In this document: piece by piece, positions 45,816 to 55,652 of the stretch
Position numbering within the stretch: the first letter of the stretch is position 1
Layout of the letters: each line of letters opens with the position of its first letter
NCBI GenBank assembly: GCA_013215465.1
Contig: JABSOW010000005.1
Coordinates: forward strand, 124,001-188,000
Length of the DNA: 64,000 nt
From: Colwellia sp.
GTDB lineage: Bacteria > Pseudomonadota > Gammaproteobacteria > Enterobacterales > Alteromonadaceae
Direction of reading: 5' to 3'
Notes under the pieces: generated by a model
Seen by the model: the letters and a program-made list of their open reading frames with translations, nothing else
Told to the model about the DNA's origin: nothing
The model's database searches: none
Made by a program: the position numbers and the translations under genes

Positions 45816-46838
45816 CTATAAATAGATAGTTTCTCTCCTTTGACTACTTAACAGCACTAGTTCGATAATTTTCATTACCTGCACCGCTTCATTTGCGCTT
45901 ACCGGTAGTGGTGTTTTGGTGTTAATTGCTTGCGCTATTTCAGTATAGTACTGACCATAATTACCTACTTCGGTCGCAACAGGCTCATTACTTGATTCAG
46001 TCAACAATACCCCATACTGGCTTTCTTTTTCCCGGCCAAACTCCATTGAACTAGGTTTTAGGCCATCTTTAAGTTGCTGCTCTTGTGGGTCTACGCCATG
46101 TTTTACAAAGCGTGCTTTGGTGCCTTGAATATTAAAACGTTGTTTTTCGCCGGCAGCATAAGGGCTAGAAGATAAAATAACCTCAAAGCGCTGATAATGA
46201 AGTTGCACATTAAAATAGTCGATAGCTTCAGCATTATCCCGTAACGCTAAGCACTTACCAGTAACAGCATGAGGTAATCCGAACAGCACCAGTACTTGAT
46301 CAACTAAGTGAGAGCCTAAGTCATGCCAAACGCCAGTGCCATTACCTTTATTTTCTTTCCACTTTTGACCAACCACAGGACGAAAACGGTCAAAGTGCGA
46401 CTCAAAGACTTTAATTTCTCCTAACACTTTATTATGAAGTAATTTTTTTACCGTTAAAAAATCGCCATCCCAACGTCGATTATGAAAAACAGATAAGAGC
46501 AGTGATTTTTCTTCAGCTAGAGCCGCTAACTGCTCGGCCTCGGCTTGCGTAACTGTTATTGGCTTTTCGACAATGACATGTATATTGTTTTCTAGGCATA
46601 GTTTAGCTAAAGAAAAGTGCACATCGTTAGGTGCGGTAATCACCACCAAATCAACCTTTTCACTGGTAATTAAGGTCTCGGGTGTGGAAAAAATAAGGGG
46701 CTCTGCATCATAGCTGGCGATACTTTCAGGGCTACGAGTACTGATGGCGGAAAATTCAAAATCATTTGACGAACAAATAAAAGGTAAATGGAATGTTTTT
46801 GCGGAAAATCCATGTCCAATAATGCCTACTTTAATCAT
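45816..46838 (-). CDS. Gfo/Idh/MocA-family oxidoreductase
   Basis: NAD(P)-dependent oxidoreductase acting on a sugar or cyclitol, 340 residues. The Rossmann fold starts at VGIIGHGFSAKTFHLPF with the GxGxxxK-type loop, the dinucleotide helix follows, and the signature string HVIVEKPITVT (about 88-98) places the catalytic lysine. GVWHDLGSHLVDQVLVLFG carries the conserved Asp and His. Closest in feel to YdgJ/YgjR-type enzymes. Last gene of a five-gene minus-strand block. Confidence 0.93.
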   Translation of the reverse strand: MIKVGIIGHGFSAKTFHLPFICSSNDFEFSAISTRSPESIASYDAEPLIFSTPETLITSEKVDLVVITAPNDVHFSLAKLCLENNIHVIVEKPITVTQAEAEQLAALAEEKSLLLSVFHNRRWDGDFLTVKKLLHNKVLGEIKVFESHFDRFRPVVGQKWKENKGNGTGVWHDLGSHLVDQVLVLFGLPHAVTGKCLALRDNAEAIDYFNVQLHYQRFEVILSSSPYAAGEKQRFNIQGTKARFVKHGVDPQEQQLKDGLKPSSMEFGREKESQYGVLLTESSNEPVATEVGNYGQYYTEIAQAINTKTPLPVSANEAVQVMKIIELVLLSSQRRETIYL

Positions 46839-46884
46839 AATTCACTCTGTTAAGTTTTTATTAATAATTGCTTGGGATCGCTTG

Positions 46885-47598
46885 CTAAGAAATACAGACA
46901 AAGCTACTAATAGTTAAGCGGCCTTTACGTGGATCACTAGATAAGCCATGTTGTGGCTGAATATTACCCGAATGTAGTAAGTTACTAGGATAAATTACCA
47001 CTCTGTTGTTACGTGCATCAATGCCATGTATACGTTCAAATAACGATGAGTCATTGGCAATATAAGCAGGGCTCTGATGAAGATTCGCTGCTTTGGCTTG
47101 TTGTTTTAATAGTGTTGCGTATTGGGGAAAACGCGTTGTGGTTATCCGTTCATGCCCTGTTTTTTTATGACGATAAAAAGCGGTGCCACCATGTTTAACA
47201 TCACATAAATAATGAACTAGCGCGAATTGATTATCTGCTGTGCTATCAAAATGCGGCAACATTTGAATAGGGCGAAGTTGCTTTGGCGGTGTGGTCGAAA
47301 TAGAAAAGGCAGACAAGATGGTTTTTGCCGCTACGGCATCTTTAAGCTGATAAGTATTTTTTAATAAGTCGAATAATTGCCGACCAATCAGTTCACCATA
47401 ACTTGCTGGTACAGGCTTTCTGATACCAGGATAGTAATCACTGGGCTGAGCATAGTAAGGGTTATCGTCACCAGCAAGTGACATCAGCGCGTCAGGCTCA
47501 GTGACAAAATTATCTATTATTAAAATAGGCGTATTTTCTTGACCAATAAAAAGCACTTCAATATTATTTTCTATATTTATCTTCATCGACAAAATCAC
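46885..47598 (-). CDS. DUF6445-family protein with an oxygenase-like HxD...H...R set
   Basis: A 237-residue cytosolic protein of the type often found next to flavin halogenase-like genes. Although unassigned, it carries PHFD (His116, Asp118), a distant His209 in NLLHSGNI and an arginine at 227 in KGRLTISSF. This spacing is that of Fe(II)/2-oxoglutarate oxygenases of the double-stranded beta-helix fold. The likely start is the ATG at 47586; a GTG at 47598 also lies in frame. It begins 2 bp after the SapC stop. Confidence 0.68.
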   Translation of the reverse strand: MILSMKINIENNIEVLFIGQENTPILIIDNFVTEPDALMSLAGDDNPYYAQPSDYYPGIRKPVPASYGELIGRQLFDLLKNTYQLKDAVAAKTILSAFSISTTPPKQLRPIQMLPHFDSTADNQFALVHYLCDVKHGGTAFYRHKKTGHERITTTRFPQYATLLKQQAKAANLHQSPAYIANDSSLFERIHGIDARNNRVVIYPSNLLHSGNIQPQHGLSSDPRKGRLTISSFVCIS

Positions 47599-47599
47599 T

Positions 47600-48325
47600 T
47601 TAGCTGCTTAAGCGCTGATTTTTTTTATCAATCAGCGAATACATTTGTCCTACTGAAATCACCATGGCATATATTGCGGATAGATAGTTATTTTCATGCA
47701 ATTGACTGAGCTGTGCGCCGCTCAGTTTAGCTAAAGTTTCTTGTTTAATGGTGTATAAGCCATTTAAGCGAGTCGACTCATCATTAACAAACTTAATTTC
47801 TATCGCCATAGACTCCAATAAGTCCATCGATAATAACATCTCGATAAATACCTTGTTTTCACTTTCGCCTTTTAGCAGCTCCGCCAATTTTGCTTTGGCT
47901 TCTTGTAAATAATCACTTTCTGCACCGTTGTCATGATAAATTCGCTCACCTTGGTCGCCGACACTTGGGCTTTCTACATCTAAACAAACTACGTATTGTG
48001 GTGTTTGCTCTGCCGTCCCTTTTACGGCGTCATTACCTAAAAAGAAAGGTTGTCTTCTTACTTGTAGTGGCACGTAAACGGCTTGCCATTTATCTTGAGC
48101 CCAAAATAGGTTTTCTCCGGCTTGAAAGCCTAGCATAGCAGAGCAGACAAATTGGCCAGTATCGCCATTTTTAGCGAGTACAATAGGGTAATGGGTTGCC
48201 AAATGGACAAACTCAGCTACTACCGCAGGCGCTAGATGCATAGTGGCGCCATGTGCTTCTATTTTGTTAACATCTATTTTAATGTTTCTATGGTTAATAT
48301 TATCTATTGCCACTAATTTGCTCAT
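47600..48325 (-). CDS. SapC-family protein
   Basis: A 241-residue cytosolic protein of the SapC family, named for a Campylobacter S-layer locus but of unknown activity. Recognisable segments are HYPIVLAKNGDTGQFVCSAM, LGFQAGENLFWAQDKWQAVY and PLQVRRQPFFLG. In Xanthomonadales, Caulobacterales and Alteromonadales this family accompanies flavin halogenase-like proteins and TonB receptors, as here. It is 38 bp after the halogenase-like gene. Confidence 0.9.
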   Translation of the reverse strand: MSKLVAIDNINHRNIKIDVNKIEAHGATMHLAPAVVAEFVHLATHYPIVLAKNGDTGQFVCSAMLGFQAGENLFWAQDKWQAVYVPLQVRRQPFFLGNDAVKGTAEQTPQYVVCLDVESPSVGDQGERIYHDNGAESDYLQEAKAKLAELLKGESENKVFIEMLLSMDLLESMAIEIKFVNDESTRLNGLYTIKQETLAKLSGAQLSQLHENNYLSAIYAMVISVGQMYSLIDKKNQRLSS

Positions 48326-48363
48326 AGTTGTCTCTTTGTCATTATTATTTTAAGGGGGATAGC

Positions 48364-49920
48364 CTACAATGCGGCGAAACCATATTGTTTAATTTTATCT
48401 AATAATTCTCTATTACTGGGTAATTGTTGTAACGCTTGCTGGATCATTTTTTCAGTCATTGAAAATTGCTTATTAGCAAAATCCCAATCGTTCAATAAAT
48501 GTGGTGACAGTGTATAGTCACTTTTAAAGCCCATGCCATACAGAACATATTGATAACTTGCCGCGGGAAATACTTCGTTATTACTGGTGAAATCAAAATC
48601 AGCTGGTGAGCGGTAGCGCCATAACTCCATCATTTCTTGTAAACTTTCAGGAATAGATTGGGGGTCTCTATTATCACTCCAAAATTTATTATCGGTCCGT
48701 TTACTTAACAGGTAATGTAACTTTAAGAAGTCGATAATTTTTTGCCAGCGATATAAAAAGGTTTCATTGAAACGCTTCGCCACAACATTCATAACCTGTC
48801 GCGTTTGTGGCAGTTGCTCGCAAATAAATTCAGCAGACAATTCTACTAACACTAACGCTGACGCTTCAAGTGGCTCTAAAAACCCCGCTGATAGTCCTAC
48901 GGCAACACAGTTTTTATGCCAAAACTTTTCTCGGTGACCACTATGGATGGGTATTTTACGAATAGATAAGTCTTTGATTGCCGGCCCTACATAGTCAGCC
49001 AAGCGTTGTGTTGCTTCATCTTCACTGGTGTGATTACTTGAATACACATGGCCAACGCCACGTCTATGATGCAAGCCGATATCCCAAATCCAACCGGCTT
49101 CTTGCGCGGTTGAAATAGTATGAGAAGCAATAGGAGCATTTTCATCTTCATAGGGGACTTGCACGGCTAGCGCATTATCAATAAATAAAACGTCATTACA
49201 CTCAATAAAAGGAATTTGGTAATGCTTACCGAGTAATATTGAAGCAAAGCCGGTGCAGTCAACAAATAAGTCACCACTTATCTTGCCGCTTTTTACCGTA
49301 GCTACTGACGCTATATCACCATTATCATGATTAATCACGTCGACAACATCATCGACTACATGAGTGATGCCTAATTTTTCCAGACAATGTTTTTGTAAAA
49401 ACTTGGAAAATTTTCCTGAGTCTAAATGATAGGCATAATTAGCAATGTCACGGTATTCTCCGCTCCGTATCGTTTTAGGCGCGAGACCTTGTTCACAAAT
49501 ACTTTCTTGAAAACACACCGCATTAGAAAATGAAGTGCCGGCATTTTTTCCTTGTTGCCTAGCATGCCAATAGGGAGATAAATCGCCTTTGATAAAACCT
49601 TGTGGCAAAACTAAGGGATGATAATAAAAGTCGTTGTCTGAGCCGTCAACCCAGCGAGCAAACTTTGCCCCTTGTTTAAACGAGGCATCGCATTCACGAA
49701 TAAAGTCAGTTTCTCTAATACCTAAGGCGATTAAGGTTTTTCGCATCGTCGGCCAAGTGCCTTCACCAACATTAATTGTTGGCACTTTTGCCGACTCAAC
49801 TAATATTACCTTTATATTTGTTGTTGAATTTGACTGATGTTTCGCCGCTATTCGCCCTGCTGTTATCCAGCCAGCGGTGCCGCCACCAACAACTACTACG
49901 GTTTTTATCGCGTTACTCAT
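48364..49920 (-). CDS. Tryptophan halogenase-like flavoenzyme
   Basis: A 518-residue FAD protein of the flavin-dependent halogenase superfamily. It has the GGGTAGW FAD motif (12-18), the conserved lysine (Lys82 in SFKQGAKF) corresponding to the catalytic lysine of PrnA, and the conserved FLEPLEAS near 350 that supplies the catalytic glutamate. The usual WxWxIP motif reads WIWDIG (277-282), so the proline is missing. Position within a TonB receptor/SapC block suggests a non-tryptophan substrate. No partner flavin reductase is in the block. Confidence 0.87.
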   Translation of the reverse strand: MSNAIKTVVVVGGGTAGWITAGRIAAKHQSNSTTNIKVILVESAKVPTINVGEGTWPTMRKTLIALGIRETDFIRECDASFKQGAKFARWVDGSDNDFYYHPLVLPQGFIKGDLSPYWHARQQGKNAGTSFSNAVCFQESICEQGLAPKTIRSGEYRDIANYAYHLDSGKFSKFLQKHCLEKLGITHVVDDVVDVINHDNGDIASVATVKSGKISGDLFVDCTGFASILLGKHYQIPFIECNDVLFIDNALAVQVPYEDENAPIASHTISTAQEAGWIWDIGLHHRRGVGHVYSSNHTSEDEATQRLADYVGPAIKDLSIRKIPIHSGHREKFWHKNCVAVGLSAGFLEPLEASALVLVELSAEFICEQLPQTRQVMNVVAKRFNETFLYRWQKIIDFLKLHYLLSKRTDNKFWSDNRDPQSIPESLQEMMELWRYRSPADFDFTSNNEVFPAASYQYVLYGMGFKSDYTLSPHLLNDWDFANKQFSMTEKMIQQALQQLPSNRELLDKIKQYGFAAL

Positions 49921-49990
49921 ATTAGTCTGCCTACAATAATAAATTTAATGCAATGAATTGAAACTATATAAATTCATACAAAAACAAATT

Positions 49991-50022
49991 ATACCAATCG
50001 GAGTCATTAATCCATTTGGTAT
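49991..50022. repeat. Minimal ATACCAAT palindrome
   Basis: A 32-bp palindrome that starts with ATACCAAT and ends with TTGGTAT, without an interior. It has the same outer bases as the MITE-like elements and looks like a collapsed or solo copy. Confidence 0.5.
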
Positions 50023-50069
50023 TAGTAGTAAAGCGCTTTTGTATGAAAAATATCAAGTAGAATAAAAGA

Positions 50070-50094
50070 CCTTTACTTCCACAGGAAGTAAAGG
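50070..50094 (-). terminator. Terminator after the STN-type TonB receptor
   Basis: CCTTTACTTCC, a three-base loop and GGAAGTAAAGG form a perfect 11-bp stem. On the minus strand it is followed by a T-rich stretch (TCTTTTATT), so it ends the receptor transcript. This suggests the halogenase block has a separate promoter. Confidence 0.75.
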
Positions 50095-50127
50095 CCTTTA
50101 TTTACTATGTTTTAAAGGCCACAGTAA

Positions 50128-53100
50128 TTAGAAATTACCACGAACACCAAAAGCAAAGCGACGGCCACTGTCTTCAACTAGTAATAGTTGATTAGCAAAG
50201 CGACCACGTTTGTGAACATATTCTTCAGTTAAGTTAATACCTTCAAAGAAAATGGTAATATTATCATTAATATCATAACTACCACTGGCATCTACTTGCG
50301 CATAGTCTTCAACAATAGTGACACCGTCGCCATTTGATTGAGTTAACAATTGCACAAAGCTGTCACGCCAGTTATAGGCTAAACGCACTTGTAGAGGTCC
50401 ATTTTCATAGAAGCCAATTAGGTTGTACGAATCACTTAGCCCTGTTAAAGCAAATACTTGAGTAATATCACTAGGGTCAAGTTCGGCATCACTACCTACT
50501 AATGTTGCATTAGCGATGATACCAAAGCCGCTATCAAAGGTATGTTGCAGGGCAATTTCCCAACCGTCAACAATAGCTGATTCACTGTTATTAGGAAAAG
50601 TGTTGGTAAATACCGCTGTTGTATCCGCAGCGTCTGGGTTGTCAACATCATTACCGGTTGACGGATCTGTTAATAGGCTACCATCAGCCAAGGCAAAGGT
50701 GATATCTTCAGTGGTGTTAATGATGAAGTTAGCCACATTTTTTCTAAAATAACCGGCAGAAATGTAACTAGCGTCAGCGTAGTACCATTCTAGTGATAAA
50801 TCTACATTATCAGAAGTAAATGGCTTTAATTCAGCGTTACCTGAGCTAGAGGTTAAATTACCACCTTGACGGGTGGTACCAATAACTGTCACTGGTGACA
50901 AGCTATCTAACGTTGGGCGGGTAATCGTTTGCGATGCAGCAAAGCGAGCCACTAAGTCATCGTTAATTTCTAATTTAAGGCTTAAACTCGGTAATAATGC
51001 TTCATAATCAGTGCTTGTAGAGATTGACTCAGCGGCGCCATAACTTGGTAACATTTCTGTTCTATCAAGAATATTAAGCTCAGTAACCGGCTCATCGGTA
51101 CCATCTATATCTACATCGGTTGCTTCATAACGAAAACCTGTGGTAGCTGATAGTGGCATGCCTGCCAATTCAGTTTCAAAATCAAATTCAACATATAATG
51201 AAACTGTTTCTTCGGTGATTTCAAATGATTTGTTGCGTTTAACGGCGTCAAAACTGATGTCATTACCATTAGCCGCTGAATAGGCTTCTAAGAAAGCAAA
51301 GTTTGCTTCACCATCATGGGCTAGCCATGAAGTAGGCATACGACCACTACCACTTACGTCACCTAAAAAATCACTACCGGCGTCAAATACATATTGTGAA
51401 AAAGCCTCCATGTTTGGCTCATCTGGATAACCACAAAACGCACAATGAATACCTTCACCTTCATTATCCCAACGATCAAGCGTTTTGGTTTCTGACGAGT
51501 ACATAGCACCAAATTTAACGGCTACTAAGCCACTGTCGCCATCATCAAGCCAAGTACTATCCCAGCGAAATTGATCAACGGTATCTTCAACCGCCCAGCC
51601 ACGACGTAACATTACATGGGCTCGACTGTTTGCTGCATCAAGATGGTCTGCAACCCCAGCACCAGGTTGATAGTCTACATGACTAGGATCTAAATAAGCC
51701 ACGCCATCTATTTCTTGTTGACCACTATAAATAGCGGCATTGGCGCTAGCAAACTCACTGGCGTACGGTAAAATGTTACCATCTATTTGATAACGTACTT
51801 GGTTAGCATAACCAATTAATGATAACTGATCGCCTCGGCCATTATTTGCTGCACGTTCGGCACTTGAATGGCTAATATCAAATGTCATATTAAAATTGTC
51901 ATTTACATCCCAATCAAAATTTAAACCTAAGGCACTTGATTCGGTTAAGCGGTCAAATTTCTTCGCATGCATATCTGTTGCTAGACCCACTTCTTGATAT
52001 AAATCGATAACCGTACCGTTAGCATCAACCGTTGCGCCAGCAGCATCACCAAAACCTTCAATGTTCGGTGCGGTAAACCAATGACCATAAGAGGTGGTAT
52101 TAGTTTCAACATCAAAGTCTGAATATAAGGCATCAGCAGTTATAATAAGGTTATCAGTAGGTGCATATTGAATCACTAAATTAGCATTGGTACGCGTACG
52201 TTCTTCAGTGGTAACTTTATGATCATAATTACGTGGCGAAAAAATATTACCGGTATACGCCTGGCCACTTTCTGTTTGTGGGTTAGGCACTCCAACGTTT
52301 TCTAACCAACCATCAGTTTGTGCTTGGTTTAAGCGGGTTTTACGTTCTTGATGTGAGAAGGCAAACAATACCCCTAAACTGTCCTCATTGAAGGTATTAC
52401 TGATTAACGCTGACACTTGCGGTGTGGTTTCTTCACTGTTTTCATCATAAACGCCCTTGACACTACCGGCAAATTTAAAGCCGCTAATTGCAAAAGGACG
52501 AGCGGTAGATATATTAACGGTAGAACCGATACCACCCGATTGCATGGTTGCTGTAGATGTTTTGTGAACATCTAAACTTTTCACCAGATCTGAAGAAATA
52601 GTATCAAAGCTAAAAGCACGACTTTGGTTTTCTGAAGCCATTTGACGACCGTTTACCAATACCGTATTAAATTGCGGACCAAATCCACGGACAGTGATTA
52701 ATTGCCCTTCGCCGCCTGAACGATCAATTGAAACACCAGTGATGCGTTGTAATGACTCTGCTAAGTTAGTATCAGGAAATTTACCAATATCTTCAGCGGA
52801 AATAGAATCTACTACGCCACCAGCTTCTCTTTTGGCATCCATGGCACGACCTAACGCACCTCTAATTCCCCTAACTTCAATAATTTCTGTTTCTTGTGTT
52901 TCAGTTTCAGCCACTGCAGGTAAGGCTGCAACTGTGCTAAGTACTAGTAGTACCGCACTTGAAACTTTATTTTTTTTATAATTAGCCATGTCGTTATTTC
53001 TCTCAAAACTTGGATCTATTAAAATAGATAACTGCCCACTTTCGCTAATATCAGTTTTCAAGCCTGTATTTTTAAGCATCAATTGCAGTGCTTTCATAAT

Positions 53101-53436
53101 TGAATACTGTCCAGATACTGGATTAGTTTGCTTTCCTTCCATTTTATCTAATGGGAAAAGCAAGGTTATATCCGCTTGCTCGGCAAAATTTATTAGTGAT
53201 AAGTCGGCCCTTTGTCTGGGAATATTAAACTGCACTTTTTCAACTCTTTCTTGTGCGATAACCCAACCGCTTGATAGGCTAAAAATCAGCATAAAAGATA
53301 AGAACTGTAAATGTAACTTTTGATATTCCGAGTGTATAGATTTTCGCCATACACTAAACAAAGACGACTGGCCTTTTATTTTCCACCATAACTTTTTTTT
53401 AATTTTTAAAATTAAATTTTTTGGATGATTAATCAT
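50128..53436 (-). CDS. STN-domain TonB-dependent receptor (FecA-like transducer type) with internal second signal peptide
   Basis: A 1102-residue outer-membrane receptor of the TonB-Xanth-Caul subfamily (plug strings FPDTNLAESLQRITGVSIDR and GPQFNTVLVNGRQMAS). An N-terminal hydrophobic segment near 45-60 (LSFMLIFSLSSGWVIA) is followed by an STN signalling domain (about 65-145, FNIPRQRADLSLINFAEQAD). At about residue 150 a second, typical signal peptide begins (NKVSSAVLLVLSTVAALPAV) ahead of the TonB box ETEIIEVRGIRG. An internal ATG at 52989 could start a receptor without STN. The divergent sigma/FecR pair fits trans-envelope signalling. Confidence 0.9.
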   Translation of the reverse strand: MINHPKNLILKIKKKLWWKIKGQSSLFSVWRKSIHSEYQKLHLQFLSFMLIFSLSSGWVIAQERVEKVQFNIPRQRADLSLINFAEQADITLLFPLDKMEGKQTNPVSGQYSIMKALQLMLKNTGLKTDISESGQLSILIDPSFERNNDMANYKKNKVSSAVLLVLSTVAALPAVAETETQETEIIEVRGIRGALGRAMDAKREAGGVVDSISAEDIGKFPDTNLAESLQRITGVSIDRSGGEGQLITVRGFGPQFNTVLVNGRQMASENQSRAFSFDTISSDLVKSLDVHKTSTATMQSGGIGSTVNISTARPFAISGFKFAGSVKGVYDENSEETTPQVSALISNTFNEDSLGVLFAFSHQERKTRLNQAQTDGWLENVGVPNPQTESGQAYTGNIFSPRNYDHKVTTEERTRTNANLVIQYAPTDNLIITADALYSDFDVETNTTSYGHWFTAPNIEGFGDAAGATVDANGTVIDLYQEVGLATDMHAKKFDRLTESSALGLNFDWDVNDNFNMTFDISHSSAERAANNGRGDQLSLIGYANQVRYQIDGNILPYASEFASANAAIYSGQQEIDGVAYLDPSHVDYQPGAGVADHLDAANSRAHVMLRRGWAVEDTVDQFRWDSTWLDDGDSGLVAVKFGAMYSSETKTLDRWDNEGEGIHCAFCGYPDEPNMEAFSQYVFDAGSDFLGDVSGSGRMPTSWLAHDGEANFAFLEAYSAANGNDISFDAVKRNKSFEITEETVSLYVEFDFETELAGMPLSATTGFRYEATDVDIDGTDEPVTELNILDRTEMLPSYGAAESISTSTDYEALLPSLSLKLEINDDLVARFAASQTITRPTLDSLSPVTVIGTTRQGGNLTSSSGNAELKPFTSDNVDLSLEWYYADASYISAGYFRKNVANFIINTTEDITFALADGSLLTDPSTGNDVDNPDAADTTAVFTNTFPNNSESAIVDGWEIALQHTFDSGFGIIANATLVGSDAELDPSDITQVFALTGLSDSYNLIGFYENGPLQVRLAYNWRDSFVQLLTQSNGDGVTIVEDYAQVDASGSYDINDNITIFFEGINLTEEYVHKRGRFANQLLLVEDSGRRFAFGVRGNF

Positions 53437-53758
53437 GTTTTATTTTAATGCTGCCTTTATACTTATGTTTTTTAATATTTGTTTTTAAGTATGAATCGAT
53501 AGGGTATTACTTTTGTTTTTAAGTTAACTAATTGTTATATTTAAATAATAATTACAATTAGTGACTAGTGCTCAATGATGTTTAATCTAAATAAATTATT
53601 ATTATAAAAAACCTTATTACACTTATCCTGTTGATTACAAGCTTTTCACGTTGTCCACCATTTTAATCATTGCCAGTAAAACAATAATAGCTTGAAAATG
53701 AACTAAAATTAATTCTAATTATACTGGTGGATTTTTATAGCTCAATCGTCCTGTTAAT
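53437..53758. other. Divergent promoter region between the STN receptor and the ECF sigma gene
   Basis: An AT-rich spacer of 322 bp with no open frame. It must carry the promoters for the receptor on the minus strand and for the sigma/FecR operon on the plus strand. A TTGAAA with TAATTA 18 bases later (about 53692-53721) is a weak candidate for the latter. No palindromic operator stands out. Confidence 0.45.
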
Positions 53759-53815
53759 ATGCGAGTTAAATTGTTAGCTCGATTAAAAAATATTATAGCT
53801 ATTGAGTGGGGCTTA

Positions 53816-54388
53816 ATGTCAAAAGATACCTTATTTTATAAAGCATATTTAACCTCGAGAGAAAGTCTTTCACGGTTAGTTTCCCGTATTGTGCCACCAC
53901 ATGAAATTGAAGATATTGTTCAAGAAACTTATGTTCGTATTTGCCAAATAGAAAATAAAGAAGGCATCAACTCTCCTAAATCTTTTATGCATAAAACAGC
54001 GCGAAATTTGGCGTTAGATTATCAAAAGCAAGCCAATGTTAGACTTGTTGAGGGTGTCGAAAACATGGAAGCCTTAGAACAATTATTGTCAAATCATGAT
54101 AAAGATGAAATGTATGAAAATGCCTTAACCAACAATGAGTTTTCTCATTTTTGTGAAGCTGTTAGGTTATTACCCGTTCAATGCCGTAAAGTATTTGTGT
54201 TAAAAAAAGTTTATGGTTATTCGCAGCGAGAAATCGCTGTTCAATTAAATATTAGTGAAAGTACTGTGGAAAAACATATATCAACTGGCATGAAACGTTG
54301 CACATTGTTTATGCGTAAAACGCAAAATACAGTGATTAAAAAAAGTGGCGCATCTTCGCATGCTGTAACAGGAGGCACTTATGAGTAA
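53816..54388 (+). CDS. ECF sigma factor, FecI-like
   Basis: RNA polymerase sigma factor of the extracytoplasmic-function group. Region 2 is at LVSRIVPPHEIEDIVQETYV, and region 4 is the C-terminal helix-turn-helix VYGYSQREIAVQLNISESTV. I take the ATG at 53816 as start (SKDTLFYKAYLTSRES), 190 residues; an upstream ATG at 53759 would add 19 residues. It overlaps the FecR gene by 8 bp and is divergent from the STN receptor, the arrangement of iron-citrate-type surface signalling. Confidence 0.92.
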   Translation: MSKDTLFYKAYLTSRESLSRLVSRIVPPHEIEDIVQETYVRICQIENKEGINSPKSFMHKTARNLALDYQKQANVRLVEGVENMEALEQLLSNHDKDEMYENALTNNEFSHFCEAVRLLPVQCRKVFVLKKVYGYSQREIAVQLNISESTVEKHISTGMKRCTLFMRKTQNTVIKKSGASSHAVTGGTYE

Positions 54389-55460
54389 TATTCATCACCT
54401 TCATAAGTACAACAATATTCACGATGAAGAAAAACGTTTAGATGATGCTAGTGATTGGATAGCAAAAATTGATAGAAACCTCACCGAGGCAGAAAAAGCA
54501 GCGCTACAAACTTGGTTATTGTTAAATACTAAAAATACTGAAGTATTATTAGAAGTTGCTCATTTGTGGGATAAAATGGATGACTTAGGTCGTTTATCAG
54601 ATTTGTTTCCACAAGCATCGCCAAGTACCACCAAAAAACGCCCAGCATGGTTAGGCGCAATTGCCGCATCGGTCATTTTTATCATCAGTATAGGCTTTTA
54701 TCAAAATAGTGTTAACTTTTCACCATTTGGTCATGCAGAGCAAGCGACGGTTATCGTCATGCAAATGAATTATCAAACAGGTATTGGCGAAAGTAATACC
54801 ATTCACTTGCCTGACAACAGTGAAGTTATTTTAAATACCAATAGCTTTGTGCAAGTCCGTTATACCTCTTCGGCAAGAATTATTGATTTACAACGAGGTG
54901 AAATTCATATCAAGGTTGCTCATGATAAGTCTCGTCCATTAAGTGTTATCGCTGGTGGTAAAGTGATTCAAGCAGTAGGTACTGCATTTAATGTGGAAGT
55001 TCGTAATGACATAGTTGAGCTTATCGTTACCGATGGCAAAGTATTAGTTGCCGCAAAAAATAAGGCGGTAGCGATAGCTGATATTGATGAAATGGCTAAA
55101 AGATTGCCGAGCAACTCTCTGGCAATATCAAAGGGTGAAAAAATCAACTTAGACCTAACAGGTAAAATCATTGAAAAGGTTGTTAAAGTGGATCCTCTCG
55201 AAGTGGCTGCACGCTTATCTTGGCGCCAAGGTAATCTGATCTTTAGGGGCGAATCTTTGGCTGAGGCCATGGCTGAAATTGGTCGTTATACCGATATAAC
55301 CTTTGAGCTGTCAGATGATGAACAATTAAAACATGTTCAAGTTGCGGGCATGTTTAAAACCGGTGATGTAACGGGTTTACTTGAAGTATTAAGTAACAAC
55401 TTTAACATCAGTTATAAAAGAATTGGTAACGATAAAATTATTCTACATTACGCGGGCTAA
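54381..55460 (+). CDS. FecR-family anti-sigma regulator with C-terminal STN-like domain
   Basis: Inner-membrane signal transducer, 359 residues. The cytoplasmic N-terminus is DUF4880 (DASDWIAKIDRNLTEAEKAA), a single transmembrane helix lies near 90-108 (LGAIAASVIFIISIGFY), and a periplasmic FecR domain follows (TGIGESNTIHLPDNSEVILN and VQAVGTAFNVEVRN-like). The C-terminal 75 residues (LIFRGESLAEAMAEIGRYTD) resemble an STN fold that could contact the receptor. The 8-bp overlap with the sigma gene indicates translational coupling. Confidence 0.92.
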   Translation: MSNIHHLHKYNNIHDEEKRLDDASDWIAKIDRNLTEAEKAALQTWLLLNTKNTEVLLEVAHLWDKMDDLGRLSDLFPQASPSTTKKRPAWLGAIAASVIFIISIGFYQNSVNFSPFGHAEQATVIVMQMNYQTGIGESNTIHLPDNSEVILNTNSFVQVRYTSSARIIDLQRGEIHIKVAHDKSRPLSVIAGGKVIQAVGTAFNVEVRNDIVELIVTDGKVLVAAKNKAVAIADIDEMAKRLPSNSLAISKGEKINLDLTGKIIEKVVKVDPLEVAARLSWRQGNLIFRGESLAEAMAEIGRYTDITFELSDDEQLKHVQVAGMFKTGDVTGLLEVLSNNFNISYKRIGNDKIILHYAG

Positions 55461-55652
55461 TAGCTAATTATTTTATCTAACACTGTCATTAATTTAAGCC
55501 TTTGAAATAGGCGTCCTCCCTGCTAATTGTTCAATTAGCTATTGCCATTATCTACTGGCAATAGCTTTGAGTTTTTTGACGAAAAATTTATAAACAGATA
55601 ATAATATCACCATAATTTTTATGGTGAAGAAAATAAAAAAGGATAGAAATCA

